This document shows positions 47,531 to 56,939 of a stretch of DNA of 64,000 nt, in pieces. The translations under genes were made by a program, and so were the position numbers. Below the pieces are notes generated by a model, which was not told where the DNA came from, ran no database searches, and was given only the letters and a program-made list of their open reading frames with translations. How positions within the stretch are numbered: the first letter of the stretch is position 1; each line of letters starts with the position of its first letter. The DNA comes from Cellulophaga sp. L1A9 (GTDB lineage Bacteria > Bacteroidota > Bacteroidia > Flavobacteriales > Flavobacteriaceae): contig NZ_CP047027.1 in assembly GCF_009797025.1 (NCBI RefSeq), positions 2,294,001-2,358,000 on the forward strand, read 5' to 3'.

Positions 47531-50029
47531 ATGAAAAAGTCACAAAATTTTGTATTAGATAATTGGGTTGAAGGTAAAGGTGAAGGAATACCCATGTTCG
47601 ATGCGGTAACAGGCGAAGTAGTTTCCCTTTCCGATACAGAAGGGTTGAACTTTGAAGAAATTTTGCATCACGGTAGAACGGTTGGTGGTGAAGTATTACG
47701 CAAGATGACCTTTCAAGAACGGGGTAATATGCTTAAATCCTTAGCACTACATCTCACTAAGAAGAAAGAAGCCTTTTACGAACTAAGTTATAGAACAGGA
47801 GCGACTAGAATTGATAGTTGGATAGACATTGAAGGTGGTTTTGGTAACCTATTTGCCAATGCATCCCTTCGTAAATTGTTTCCCAATCAATCGTATCATG
47901 TAGAAGGTGAACCTATAGACTTATCTAAAGGAGGCCGTTTTATGGGACATCATATTATGGTGCCTAAAAGAGGGGTAGCCATTCATATTAATGCCTTTAA
48001 CTTTCCTATTTGGGGCATGTTAGAAAAATGCGCTTGTAATTGGATGGCAGGAGTGCCTGCAGTAGTAAAACCAGCAACCAACACCTCATATTTAACCGAA
48101 GCCGTAGTTAAAGAAATTATAGCTTCGGGTATCTTACCCAAAGGAGCCTTGCAATTAATTACGGGTTCTGCTAGAACTATATTAGAAACTGTAGATTCTC
48201 AAGATGTAGTCACATTTACAGGCTCTGCAAGTACAGGTAGATTGTTAAAGTCCAATCCTAGAATTATAAATGAATCGGTTCCTTTTACTATGGAAGCAGA
48301 TTCTTTAAACTCCTGTATTTTAGGAGAAGATGCGATTCCTGGCACACCAGAATTTTCTTTGTTTATAAAAGAAGTGAGAAAAGAGATGACCGTGAAGTGC
48401 GGACAAAAATGTACTGCAATACGGAGGGTAATTGTTCCTGAAAAATTGGTAGAAGATGTACAAATAGCCTTAGGTAAAGAACTAGCTAAAATCACCATTG
48501 GTGACCCACGACTTAAAGAAGTAAGAATGGGAGCTTTGGTAAGTAAAGATCAAGTAATCGAGGTAAAAGAGCGTGTTGCTGAACTAGCGAAAACTGCTGA
48601 AATCATATATGGCGATTTTGAAAAAAATGAAATCATTGGTGGCAACTACAAAGACGGCGCATTTTTAAGTCCGATAGTCTTAAGAGAAGATAATCCTTTT
48701 GAAAATTTAAGGGTACACGATACTGAAGCTTTTGGTCCTGTTAGTACAATTATGCCTTACAAAAATTTAGAAGAGGCAATTACCCTAGCGCAAATGGGTA
48801 AAGGTTCTTTGGTTTCTTCAATAGTAACTAATGATGATAAAATAGCTAAGGAATATACCATTAACGCTGCGGCATATCATGGTAGAATTCTCATCTTAAA
48901 TAGAGATAGTGCTAAAGAAAGTACAGGCCATGGCTCGCCATTACCAACCTTAGTACATGGTGGTCCTGGTCGTGCCGGTGGCGGTGAAGAAATGGGCGGT
49001 TTACGTGGCATAAAGCATTATTTGCAACGTACGGCAATTCAAGGCTCTCCCACTACCCTAACCGAAGTAACAGGTATTTACCAACCAAATGCTAAATACA
49101 AAGAGGCGGCTCAACATCCATTTAAATACCATTGGGAAGATATTCAACCGGGCATGTCTTTAAAGACCCATAAGCGGACTTTTACAGATACAGATATCAT
49201 CAATTTTGCCAATGTTACTTGGGACCATTTTTATGCCCATACCGACATTACGTCTTTAGAGGGCAGCATTTTTGAGAAAAGAACGGCGCACGGCTATTTC
49301 ATTATTTCCGCTGCCGCGGGATTATTTGTTTACCCGAATAAGGGCCCAGTTTCTGCCAATTACGGATTAGAAGAGTGCAGGTTCCTTCGTCCATTATACC
49401 ACAATGATACCGTTTATGTTCGCTTGACATGTAAGCAAAAAGTAGATAGAGATGTAGCGAGTGCAGAGCATCCTAGTGGTATCGTAAAATGGTTTGTTGA
49501 AGTTTTTGATGCCGAAGATGAATTGGTGGCTATTGCTACTATTTTGACCATGGTGCAAAAGAAGCAGGAAACTTTAGTCGAAATGACTGAAGATAAGATT
49601 ACAGAATCTTTAGCGAAGTTGACAGAAGCTTCAAAACCAAAATGGGGCATCATGACGCCGCAACATATGATTGAGCATCTAGATTTCACCTACAAAATAG
49701 CTGCTGGAGAAGTACAGGATTTTGATATTGCAACTCCAGAAAAGATATTAGAAAAAGTACACAATAGTCTCTATGATTATGAGCCATTTCCAAAAAATAG
49801 TCAGTTTCCGCTATTGGAAAAAGACACGCTTGCTCCTTTACAATATCCCGATTTGCAGACAGCTATTGAAAGTCTTATTAAGAATCGAAATGGCTATTTA
49901 TCTTATTTCAAGGAGAACCCAGAAACAAAGTTGAAAAATTTGATTTTTGGGGAACTGAACAAATATGAATGGTATTTACTGGAACGAAAGCACTTGAACC
50001 ATCACTTTGAACAATTCGGATTGATTTAG
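47531..50029 (+). CDS. paaZ: Bifunctional oxepin-CoA hydrolase/aldehyde dehydrogenase PaaZ with an extra C-terminal DinB-like domain
   Basis: An 832-residue enzyme; E. coli PaaZ has 681 residues. The N-terminal aldehyde dehydrogenase domain (to about 520) has its Glu in FTMEADSLNS (about 256) and Cys in GQKCTAIRR (about 295). The MaoC-like hydratase domain (about 530-680) opens the oxepin ring; DHFYAHTD and RTAHGYFI are its hot-spots. Residues about 690-832 are extra: WGIMTPQHMIEHLDF and ERKHLNHHFEQFGL look like the DinB/DUF1569 helical-bundle family, a fold often carrying a His-metal site. The role of this tail is unknown. Confidence 0.93.
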   Translation: MKKSQNFVLDNWVEGKGEGIPMFDAVTGEVVSLSDTEGLNFEEILHHGRTVGGEVLRKMTFQERGNMLKSLALHLTKKKEAFYELSYRTGATRIDSWIDIEGGFGNLFANASLRKLFPNQSYHVEGEPIDLSKGGRFMGHHIMVPKRGVAIHINAFNFPIWGMLEKCACNWMAGVPAVVKPATNTSYLTEAVVKEIIASGILPKGALQLITGSARTILETVDSQDVVTFTGSASTGRLLKSNPRIINESVPFTMEADSLNSCILGEDAIPGTPEFSLFIKEVRKEMTVKCGQKCTAIRRVIVPEKLVEDVQIALGKELAKITIGDPRLKEVRMGALVSKDQVIEVKERVAELAKTAEIIYGDFEKNEIIGGNYKDGAFLSPIVLREDNPFENLRVHDTEAFGPVSTIMPYKNLEEAITLAQMGKGSLVSSIVTNDDKIAKEYTINAAAYHGRILILNRDSAKESTGHGSPLPTLVHGGPGRAGGGEEMGGLRGIKHYLQRTAIQGSPTTLTEVTGIYQPNAKYKEAAQHPFKYHWEDIQPGMSLKTHKRTFTDTDIINFANVTWDHFYAHTDITSLEGSIFEKRTAHGYFIISAAAGLFVYPNKGPVSANYGLEECRFLRPLYHNDTVYVRLTCKQKVDRDVASAEHPSGIVKWFVEVFDAEDELVAIATILTMVQKKQETLVEMTEDKITESLAKLTEASKPKWGIMTPQHMIEHLDFTYKIAAGEVQDFDIATPEKILEKVHNSLYDYEPFPKNSQFPLLEKDTLAPLQYPDLQTAIESLIKNRNGYLSYFKENPETKLKNLIFGELNKYEWYLLERKHLNHHFEQFGLI

Positions 50030-50039
50030 AATAATAGCA

Positions 50040-50786
50040 ATGGAAAATAAACCCTACGTAAACATAGAGGTAGCCAATAGTATGGGTATGATAACTTTTT
50101 ATCATCCTTCACATAATTCGCTTCCGGGAGATATTTTGGCAAAGCTTGCGCAAACCATTACCGAAGCGGGGAAAAACGATGCCATAAAAGTCATTGTTTT
50201 AAAAAGTGCTGGTGACAGAGTGTTTTGTGCCGGAGCAAATTTTAAAGAGTTACTGGCAATTAATAGTATTGAAGAGGGGCGACAGTTCTTTTCTGGTTTT
50301 GCTAAAGTCATCAATTCTTGCAGAAAATGCCCAAAACTTATAATAGGTCGTATTCAAGGCAAGGCAGTCGGAGGAGGCGTTGGATTGGCAGCAGCGGTTG
50401 ATTATTGCCTAGCTACTAAGTATGCTTCTGTAAAATTAAGTGAACTAAACATAGGTATCGGTCCCTTCGTTGTAGGCCCTGCTGTAGAAAGAAAAATCGG
50501 TGTCTCAGCAATGTCGCAATTAGCTATTAACGCAGATACCTTTCAAACTGCTGAATGGGTAAGAGAAAAAGGGCTATACACCGAGATTTTTGATACAACT
50601 GAAGAATTGGACAATGCTGTTGTTGAGTTAAGCTTGAAACTTGCAAAATATAACCCTAAGGCCATGCAACTCTTAAAAACCACTTTTTGGAAAGGAACAG
50701 AAGATTGGGATAAACTTTTAGCAGTACGTGCAGAAATAAGCGGGGAATTAGTGCTTTCTGATTTTACAAAAGAGAAATTGAAATGA
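50040..50786 (+). CDS. Enoyl-CoA hydratase/isomerase family protein, probable PaaF role
   Basis: A 248-residue crotonase-family protein. The oxyanion motif is FCAGANFKEL (about residues 62-71) and the second is GKAVGGGVGLAAAVDY (about 107). The pathway needs PaaF, the 2,3-dehydroadipyl-CoA hydratase, and this gene is the only second crotonase in the operon. One of the two catalytic Glu residues of hydratases (GGGCEL) is replaced by Gly (GGGVGL), while the other, in KLSELNIG, is kept, so the assignment is tentative. It is 10 bp after paaZ and overlaps paaY by four bases. Confidence 0.75.
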   Translation: MENKPYVNIEVANSMGMITFYHPSHNSLPGDILAKLAQTITEAGKNDAIKVIVLKSAGDRVFCAGANFKELLAINSIEEGRQFFSGFAKVINSCRKCPKLIIGRIQGKAVGGGVGLAAAVDYCLATKYASVKLSELNIGIGPFVVGPAVERKIGVSAMSQLAINADTFQTAEWVREKGLYTEIFDTTEELDNAVVELSLKLAKYNPKAMQLLKTTFWKGTEDWDKLLAVRAEISGELVLSDFTKEKLK

Positions 50787-51382
50787 TTTACAGTTTCCAA
50801 GGATATATTCCTGTCGTACACCAATCTAGTTTCGTTCACCCTCTAGCAGCCGTTACCGGTAATGTAATCATTGGTAAAAACTGTTATATAGGGCCAGGTG
50901 CAGCTATTCGCGGTGATTGGGGACAAATTATTTTGGAAGACGGTGTGAACGTTCAAGAGAATTGCACGGTGCATATGTTTCCGGGTAAATCTATAGTTTT
51001 AAAAGAAAGTGCACATGTCGGCCATGGGGCGATTATCCACGGGGCGAATCTGGGAAAGAATTGTCTTATCGGTATGAATTCCGTTATTATGGACGATGTG
51101 GTAATTGGAGACGAATCCATAATTGGGGCAATGGCATTTGTGCCTGCTGAAACAAGTATTCCTGTTAGAAGTTTGGTTGTTGGAAATCCCGCAAAAGTGG
51201 TGAAGCAAGTTAGTGATGAGATGATAGCTTGGAAAACAAAAGGCACCAAACTGTATCAAGAACTGCCCAAAGAATGTCATGAAAGTCTAAAGGAGGTTGC
51301 TCCATTACGTGAAGTTCCAAAAGACCTTCCTAAACAAGATGATGCATATCGAACACTTCGAGAAAGTTTTAAAAAGAAGTGA
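50783..51382 (+). CDS. paaY: PaaY-like hexapeptide-repeat thioesterase (gamma carbonic anhydrase fold)
   Basis: A 199-residue left-handed beta-helix protein. Hexapeptide repeats run from about residue 20 to 130 (VIIGKNCYIGPGAAIRGD onwards). Metal-binding His residues are visible in CTVHMF (about 60) and HVGHGAIIHG (about 75-84). PaaY removes blocked CoA thioesters such as the shunt product of oxepin-CoA. It overlaps the preceding gene by ATGA. Confidence 0.9.
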   Translation: MIYSFQGYIPVVHQSSFVHPLAAVTGNVIIGKNCYIGPGAAIRGDWGQIILEDGVNVQENCTVHMFPGKSIVLKESAHVGHGAIIHGANLGKNCLIGMNSVIMDDVVIGDESIIGAMAFVPAETSIPVRSLVVGNPAKVVKQVSDEMIAWKTKGTKLYQELPKECHESLKEVAPLREVPKDLPKQDDAYRTLRESFKKK

Positions 51383-51478
51383 TTTGAAGACAATAGAGTC
51401 ACTACCAACTCAAAAAAATGCCCTGTGGAGTTTAGCTCTTTACCAACATCAAAAATAAATCATCCCAATAAAATACAA

Positions 51479-53071
51479 ATGACCAATTCTTTGAAAGACG
51501 TCGGAATTACCCATAGTAATATCAATACTCAAACTTCTCCAGAAGTGCTACAATCAATTAGCATTAAGAAAAATATGGGCCAGGAAAATTCGGATGGTGT
51601 ATTATGTATCAATACAGGTGAGTTTACCGGGCGTTCTCCAAATGACCGTTTTATTGTAAAAGATGATATTACTAGAGACAAAATTTGGTGGGGGGCTATT
51701 AACATCCCTTTTAAACCAGAAAAATTTGATGCTCTATATGATAAGGTAATTTCATATTTGAATCAAGAGGAACTTTATGTTCGTAGTTGTTATGCATGTG
51801 CGCATAGCAATTACCAAATGAGTATTCGGGTTGTAAACGAATATCCTTGGTCCAATATGTTCGCTTACAATATGTTTATACGACCAACGGAGGAAGAATT
51901 AAAAACCTTTGAGCCAGAATGGACGGTGATAAATGCACCAGGTTTTATGGCAGATCCAAAAACAGATGGAACACGCCAACATAATTTTGCTATTTTAAAT
52001 TTTACAAAAAAAATAGCTTTGATTGGTGGAACTGGCTATACAGGTGAAATTAAAAAAGGTATTTTTTCTGCGTTAAACTTCATACTTCCGACGGAGAAAA
52101 ATACCTTGCCAATGCATTGTTCTGCTAACATAGGTGAAAAAGGAGATACCGCAATTTTCTTTGGATTATCCGGCACAGGAAAAACAACCTTGTCAACAGA
52201 TGCCAAACGAAAACTTATTGGTGACGATGAGCATGGGTGGAGTATGGATAATGAGATTTTTAATTTCGAAGGCGGTTGCTATGCAAAAGTGATTAATCTA
52301 TCTAAAGAAAGTGAGCCTGAAATTTACGGTGCCATTAAAAAGGGCGCTATTTTAGAGAACGTAGTATTGGATGATAAGGGTATTGTAAACTACACAGACA
52401 CATCCATTACCCAGAATACAAGAGTAAGTTATCCTATTCATCATATCGATAATATTCAATCGCCTTCAATAGGGGGAAATCCAAAGAATATTTTCTTTTT
52501 GACTGCTGATGCTTTTGGGGTGTTACCTCCAATTTCGAAGTTAACACCAAACCAAGCTGCTTATCACTTTATCTCAGGTTATACCGCCAAGGTCGCTGGT
52601 ACCGAAGCGGGAGTTGTTGAGCCTATGCCTTCTTTTTCTGCATGTTTCGGCGCACCGTTCATGCCATTGCATCCAGCTAAATATGCCGAAATGTTAAGTA
52701 AAAAAATGAAAAAGGCGGGTGTAAATGTGTGGTTGGTGAATACGGGTTGGACAGGCGGTCCTTACGGAATAGGTACTCGAATGAAATTAAAGTATACCCG
52801 CGCTATGATAGATGCAGTTCTCAATGGTGAGCTAGGAGCTTACAATTACGATAATTATCATATTCATTCAGTTTTCGGAGTTGCGCAGCCACGTGAATGC
52901 CCAGGTGTCCCAACAGACGTTTTAAGTCCGAGAACCACCTGGAACGATGATAAGGCCTATTACGAAGCAGCTTTCAAACTAGCGAATGCTTTTCGAGAGA
53001 ATTTTAAAAAGTTCGAAGCGTACGCAAGTGAAGAAATTCATCGTGGTGGACCACAGCGCTTCGCGTTCTAA
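51479..53071 (+). CDS. pckA: Phosphoenolpyruvate carboxykinase (ATP)
   Basis: A 530-residue PEPCK that converts oxaloacetate to PEP with ATP. The P-loop GLSGTGKTTLS (about 234-244), kinase-2 GDDEHGW (about 254), TGEFTGRSPNDRF (about 46-58) and the C-terminal NTGWTGGPYGIGTRM (about 420) are present. The frame is open to a GTG at 51425, but the ATG at 51479 is preferred. Its place in a catabolic block fits gluconeogenic growth on C2/C4-CoA products. It ends convergent with the AraC gene. Confidence 0.94.
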   Translation: MTNSLKDVGITHSNINTQTSPEVLQSISIKKNMGQENSDGVLCINTGEFTGRSPNDRFIVKDDITRDKIWWGAINIPFKPEKFDALYDKVISYLNQEELYVRSCYACAHSNYQMSIRVVNEYPWSNMFAYNMFIRPTEEELKTFEPEWTVINAPGFMADPKTDGTRQHNFAILNFTKKIALIGGTGYTGEIKKGIFSALNFILPTEKNTLPMHCSANIGEKGDTAIFFGLSGTGKTTLSTDAKRKLIGDDEHGWSMDNEIFNFEGGCYAKVINLSKESEPEIYGAIKKGAILENVVLDDKGIVNYTDTSITQNTRVSYPIHHIDNIQSPSIGGNPKNIFFLTADAFGVLPPISKLTPNQAAYHFISGYTAKVAGTEAGVVEPMPSFSACFGAPFMPLHPAKYAEMLSKKMKKAGVNVWLVNTGWTGGPYGIGTRMKLKYTRAMIDAVLNGELGAYNYDNYHIHSVFGVAQPRECPGVPTDVLSPRTTWNDDKAYYEAAFKLANAFRENFKKFEAYASEEIHRGGPQRFAF

Positions 53072-53117
53072 GATTAGGTCATAATTCATCTTTTGAATTC
53101 TAGCAGCTACCATCCGA

Positions 53118-54014
53118 TTAAAGCGACCAGATTACATTGCTTTTTTTGTATGAAGACGGTGACATTCCCTCTATTTTTTTAAACGAATTACAAAAATGCT
53201 CATACGTATTAAAACCACTCTGAAAAGCGACACTTCGCAAATCTTCTGATTTGTCGATAAGCTTTTTCGATAATTCGATTCGTTCTTTCATTATATAGCT
53301 CACAGGCGTAATACCAATACTAGTTTTGAACCTAGTAAAAAGATTCGTTTTTCCTACCCCTGAAATAGCGACCAAATCATCGATAGTTATTTTATTGTTC
53401 AGATTGGTCTTGATGTAGTGTACTGTAGAAGCTACTTTTTTGTCTTTAATTCTGTTCTTGAAATTTTCCTTTAAGAGCTTACCCGCCTCGGTTTGAAAAA
53501 GTCTTGATAGCAACTCTTTGAGCATAAGGGTATGTATTATATTATTTTGATCTGAAGTACTTGACTGAACCGATTTAAATAATCGCTGAAAGCACTCGAT
53601 ATTAGCCCCGTCATTAAGGCAAATGTGGTTGTAAGTATTTGATATTGAACTATTTTTAGTTCGAAAAAAACCGTTAGGTTCGAGCAATAACTCTTCGTAA
53701 AAAGATTCCAAGAATTCGGGGGCCATATCAAGAACCAAACATTTGGTCGGATTGGATAAGCTCGCATTGGCAATAGTTACTTCCTGCTCAACTCCTTTTT
53801 CGGGAATAAAAATCATACCTGGATAGAATTCGATGTGTACATTTTCAGATTTCACTGTTTTATGTCCAACCATCATCAATGTTATTACATAACGGTTGAA
53901 GTAAAACTTTACATTCTTACATGGCGTATTGGTTTCATACACCGAGAGTTTATTACCAGAAACGAATTCATAATGCGTTCCCCTTTCGATAAATCTAGTC
54001 TCAGAACCTTTCAT
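53118..54014 (-). CDS. AraC family regulator, FeaR-like by position
   Basis: A 298-residue regulator. The N-terminal half (about residues 1-180) is a cupin-like AraC_N sensor domain. The C-terminal double helix-turn-helix (about 200-298) contains IDDLVAISGVGKTNLFTRFKTS and FQSGFNTYEHFCNSFKKIEGMSPSSYKK. It is divergent from an aldehyde dehydrogenase gene, the same layout as E. coli feaR/feaB for phenylethylamine use; FeaR also controls the amine oxidase gene. The match is positional, not proven by sequence. Confidence 0.85.
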   Translation of the reverse strand: MKGSETRFIERGTHYEFVSGNKLSVYETNTPCKNVKFYFNRYVITLMMVGHKTVKSENVHIEFYPGMIFIPEKGVEQEVTIANASLSNPTKCLVLDMAPEFLESFYEELLLEPNGFFRTKNSSISNTYNHICLNDGANIECFQRLFKSVQSSTSDQNNIIHTLMLKELLSRLFQTEAGKLLKENFKNRIKDKKVASTVHYIKTNLNNKITIDDLVAISGVGKTNLFTRFKTSIGITPVSYIMKERIELSKKLIDKSEDLRSVAFQSGFNTYEHFCNSFKKIEGMSPSSYKKSNVIWSL

Positions 54015-54090
54015 GTCATTGAATTATTATTCTATTAAAATGAATTATAATTATATTTTTTCGAATATATAAAATAATTTAACACTATTT

Positions 54091-54162
54091 GAACTATTAA
54101 TTAATAATTGTGTTTTATAGTTCATTATTGACTAATGATTGTTCATTAATATTGAGAACTAT
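54091..54162. promoter_or_regulatory. Candidate AraC operator repeats between regulator and aldehyde dehydrogenase
   Basis: GTTCATTA occurs twice (54120-54127 and 54141-54148), exactly 21 bp apart, the two-helical-turn spacing used by AraC proteins. GAACTAT occurs at 54091-54097 and 54156-54162 and inverted at 54117-54123. All lie in the 165-bp AT-rich divergent interval. Confidence 0.5.
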
Positions 54163-54179
54163 TCTAAAAAGACATATTT

Positions 54180-55592
54180 ATGAAAACGTATAAAGTTAGT
54201 ATTAATGGAGAGCTAAAAGCAAGCACGAACACCTTTGAAGTAAAGAATCCAGCAACAGATGAAGTGATTGGTTATGCACCGATTTCGAATGAAGGAGAAG
54301 TAAAAGAAGCAATCGCTGCTGCCAAAGCTGCACAAAAAGACTGGGCTGCGCAATCGGATGAATATAGAAAAGGCAAGCTTATGGAAGCTGCCAAGGTTTT
54401 AGAAGATAACACCGAATACTTAGCACAATGGATAACCAAAGAACAAGGTAAGGCCATGGCCGGTCCAGGTTCTATGTTTGAAATGCAAGCCTGTGTGGGT
54501 TGGACACAAGTACCAGCATCATTGGATTTACCGGTTGAAGTAGTCTTTGAAGACGAAGCTAGAAGGGATGAGCTACATAGAAAACCAGTAGGCGTTGTAG
54601 GTGCCATTGCACCTTGGAACTGGCCTTTAATGATTGCCATTTGGCAAATTATGCCATCACTTCGTGCAGGGAATACCGTGGTAATCAAACCTTCGGAGTA
54701 TACCACTATTGGTACTTTAGAAATGGTTCGTTTGCTAAATACGGTCCTTCCAGCAGGGGTATTAAATTCTATATCTGGTGGCGGTAAAGTAGGGGCCATG
54801 TTAGTTGAAAGTAAAGACGTAGATAAAATAATGTTTACAGGCTCTACCAGTACAGCACGAAAAATCATTGAGGCATCAGGAAATAACATGGCCAGATTGA
54901 CTCTGGAATGTGGAGGTAACGACCCAGCTATTATTTTGCCAGGAACAGATATGACTTCTAAAGCTGGAGATTTATTCTGGGGAGCTTTCATAAATCAGGG
55001 ACAAACTTGTGCATGCGCTAAAAGACTTTACGTACATGAAAATGACTATGAAAACGTAATCAATATACTTAATGATGTCAGTGGGCAAATGGCTATGGGT
55101 AATGGTATGGATGAAGGTGTGTTGTTAGGACCTATTCAGAATAAAATGCAATTTGACAAAGTAGTTGATTTGGTGGAAGATGCCAAGGCAAATGGAGCAC
55201 GTGTTATTCGTGGCGGAAAAGCCACAGGTGGCGCAGGCTATTTTTATCCTATTACACTAATAGCTGATGTAGATAATGGTTCTCGTATTGTTGATGAAGA
55301 ACAATTTGGACCAGTGTTACCAATTATTAAATATAAAACTGTTGAGGAAGCTATACAAAAAGCTAACGATACTCGAACTGGTTTGGGTGCCTCTGTATGG
55401 AGCGATAATATAGACGAAGCCACCAAAGTAGCCCAACAAATAGAATCTGGTACGGTATGGATCAACCAACATGGTGCAATACACCCAATGGTTCCATTTG
55501 GAGGAGTTAAAGATTCTGGTTACGGAGTTGAGTTTGGTATTGAGGGTTTAAAATCGGTAACACAACCAAGGGTTATCAGCATTAAAAAATAA
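54180..55592 (+). CDS. NAD(P)-dependent aldehyde dehydrogenase, probable phenylacetaldehyde dehydrogenase
   Basis: A 470-residue aldehyde dehydrogenase. The cofactor segment is APWNWPLMIA (about 142), the general base Glu is in LECGGNDP (about 241) and the nucleophile Cys in GQTCACAKR (about 277). Context gives the substrate: an amine oxidase lies downstream and phenylacetate-CoA ligase is next, so oxidation of phenylacetaldehyde to phenylacetate is the best guess (FeaB or PadA role). It starts a run of five plus-strand genes. Confidence 0.85.
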   Translation: MKTYKVSINGELKASTNTFEVKNPATDEVIGYAPISNEGEVKEAIAAAKAAQKDWAAQSDEYRKGKLMEAAKVLEDNTEYLAQWITKEQGKAMAGPGSMFEMQACVGWTQVPASLDLPVEVVFEDEARRDELHRKPVGVVGAIAPWNWPLMIAIWQIMPSLRAGNTVVIKPSEYTTIGTLEMVRLLNTVLPAGVLNSISGGGKVGAMLVESKDVDKIMFTGSTSTARKIIEASGNNMARLTLECGGNDPAIILPGTDMTSKAGDLFWGAFINQGQTCACAKRLYVHENDYENVINILNDVSGQMAMGNGMDEGVLLGPIQNKMQFDKVVDLVEDAKANGARVIRGGKATGGAGYFYPITLIADVDNGSRIVDEEQFGPVLPIIKYKTVEEAIQKANDTRTGLGASVWSDNIDEATKVAQQIESGTVWINQHGAIHPMVPFGGVKDSGYGVEFGIEGLKSVTQPRVISIKK

Positions 55593-55622
55593 TACAATCA
55601 ATCTAACAGAAATATCTTTTAA

Positions 55623-56915
55623 ATGTATAATCCAAAATTAGAGACCTTACCTCTAGAAGAATTACGAAAATTACAGAATCAGCGGCTGGCTGTGATGCTC
55701 AAGAGAATTTACGATAAAGTCCCTTTTTATAAGAATAAGTTCGATGCTATAGGGTTGAAACCAGAAGACATAAAAGGAGTTGAAGATTTACATAAACTAC
55801 CTTTTACCAAAAAGAGTGATTTACGTGATCACTATCCTTTCGGTCTTTTTACCTGTAAAGAAGACCAATTAAGAAGAATACATTGCTCTAGTGGTACAAC
55901 AGGAAAACCTATTGTAGTGGGATATACTAAAAACGACTTGGATGTTTTTGATGAAGTGGTGGCGCGATCTTTGGCTTGTGCTGGTGCTAAACCAGGAATG
56001 AAATTGCACAATGCGTATGGGTACGGTCTTTTTACTGGAGGTTTGGGTATGCACTCTGGTGCAACCAAATTTGGTATGTCTGTTATTCCTATTTCAGGAG
56101 GAATGACAGACAGGCAATTAGACCTTCTAGAAGATTTCAAATCTGAGGTCATTTGCTGTACACCGTCATATGCACAAACAATTGCCAATGAATGTGTAAA
56201 AAGAGGTATTGATGTTGCCTCAAGGTTTAACCTTAAATATGCTATTCTTGGTGCAGAACCTTGGACAGAAGCTATCCGTCAGGAAATAGAGCAAAAGCTA
56301 CACTTAAAAGCAACTAACATCTATGGTTTAAGTGAAATTATAGGGCCCGGAGTTTCTCAAGAAGATTTTGAAGAACAGGGTACAGGAAGTTATATCTGGG
56401 AAGATCATTTTTTTCCAGAAATTGTAGATAAAGACACGGGCAAACCACTGCCTTATGGTGAGGAAGGTGTTTTAGTATTCACAACCCTTACTAAGGAAGC
56501 TTTCCCTGTTTTGCGTTATTGGACCAACGATATTTGCAGTCTCACGTATGACCATAGCCACAAAAGAACCCACATAAAAATGGGGGCTTTAAAAGGAAGG
56601 TCAGACGATATGTTGATTATTAGAGGTGTTAACCTATTCCACACTCAAGTAGAGAGTATCATAGAAAATATACCGCAACTCACACCAAATTATCAACTTA
56701 TCGTAACCAAGCAGAATGCAATGGATTGCGTTGAAGTTAAAGTGGAAACTTCAAATTCCAATGACATTAATAACGTTGATTTATCAAAAGGTTTTATCAA
56801 AAAAATCAAAGATAATATAGGAATTTCAATGAAAGTCACCTTGGTAGCACCAGGTGGTGTTCCAAGAAGTGAAGGAGGAAAGCTCAAAAGAATTTTAGAT
56901 TTAAGAACTAAATAA
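55623..56915 (+). CDS. paaK: Phenylacetate-CoA ligase
   Basis: A 430-residue adenylate-forming ligase that joins phenylacetate and CoA with ATP, the entry step of the pathway. The ATP motif CSSGTTGKPIVVGYT (about 88-102), YGLSEIIGPGV (about 236) and the C-terminal GRSDDMLIIRGVNLF (about 325) match PaaK. Length is normal. It is 30 bp after the aldehyde dehydrogenase gene, separate from the main paa run. Confidence 0.95.
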   Translation: MYNPKLETLPLEELRKLQNQRLAVMLKRIYDKVPFYKNKFDAIGLKPEDIKGVEDLHKLPFTKKSDLRDHYPFGLFTCKEDQLRRIHCSSGTTGKPIVVGYTKNDLDVFDEVVARSLACAGAKPGMKLHNAYGYGLFTGGLGMHSGATKFGMSVIPISGGMTDRQLDLLEDFKSEVICCTPSYAQTIANECVKRGIDVASRFNLKYAILGAEPWTEAIRQEIEQKLHLKATNIYGLSEIIGPGVSQEDFEEQGTGSYIWEDHFFPEIVDKDTGKPLPYGEEGVLVFTTLTKEAFPVLRYWTNDICSLTYDHSHKRTHIKMGALKGRSDDMLIIRGVNLFHTQVESIIENIPQLTPNYQLIVTKQNAMDCVEVKVETSNSNDINNVDLSKGFIKKIKDNIGISMKVTLVAPGGVPRSEGGKLKRILDLRTK

Positions 56916-56939
56916 TCACTAACAACTAAATCAATAATT

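Noticed and set aside
54272..54991. A 239-residue open frame antisense to the aldehyde dehydrogenase gene
   Set aside because: The sense strand encodes complete aldehyde dehydrogenase motifs; the antisense protein has no recognisable domain and a shadow-like composition.
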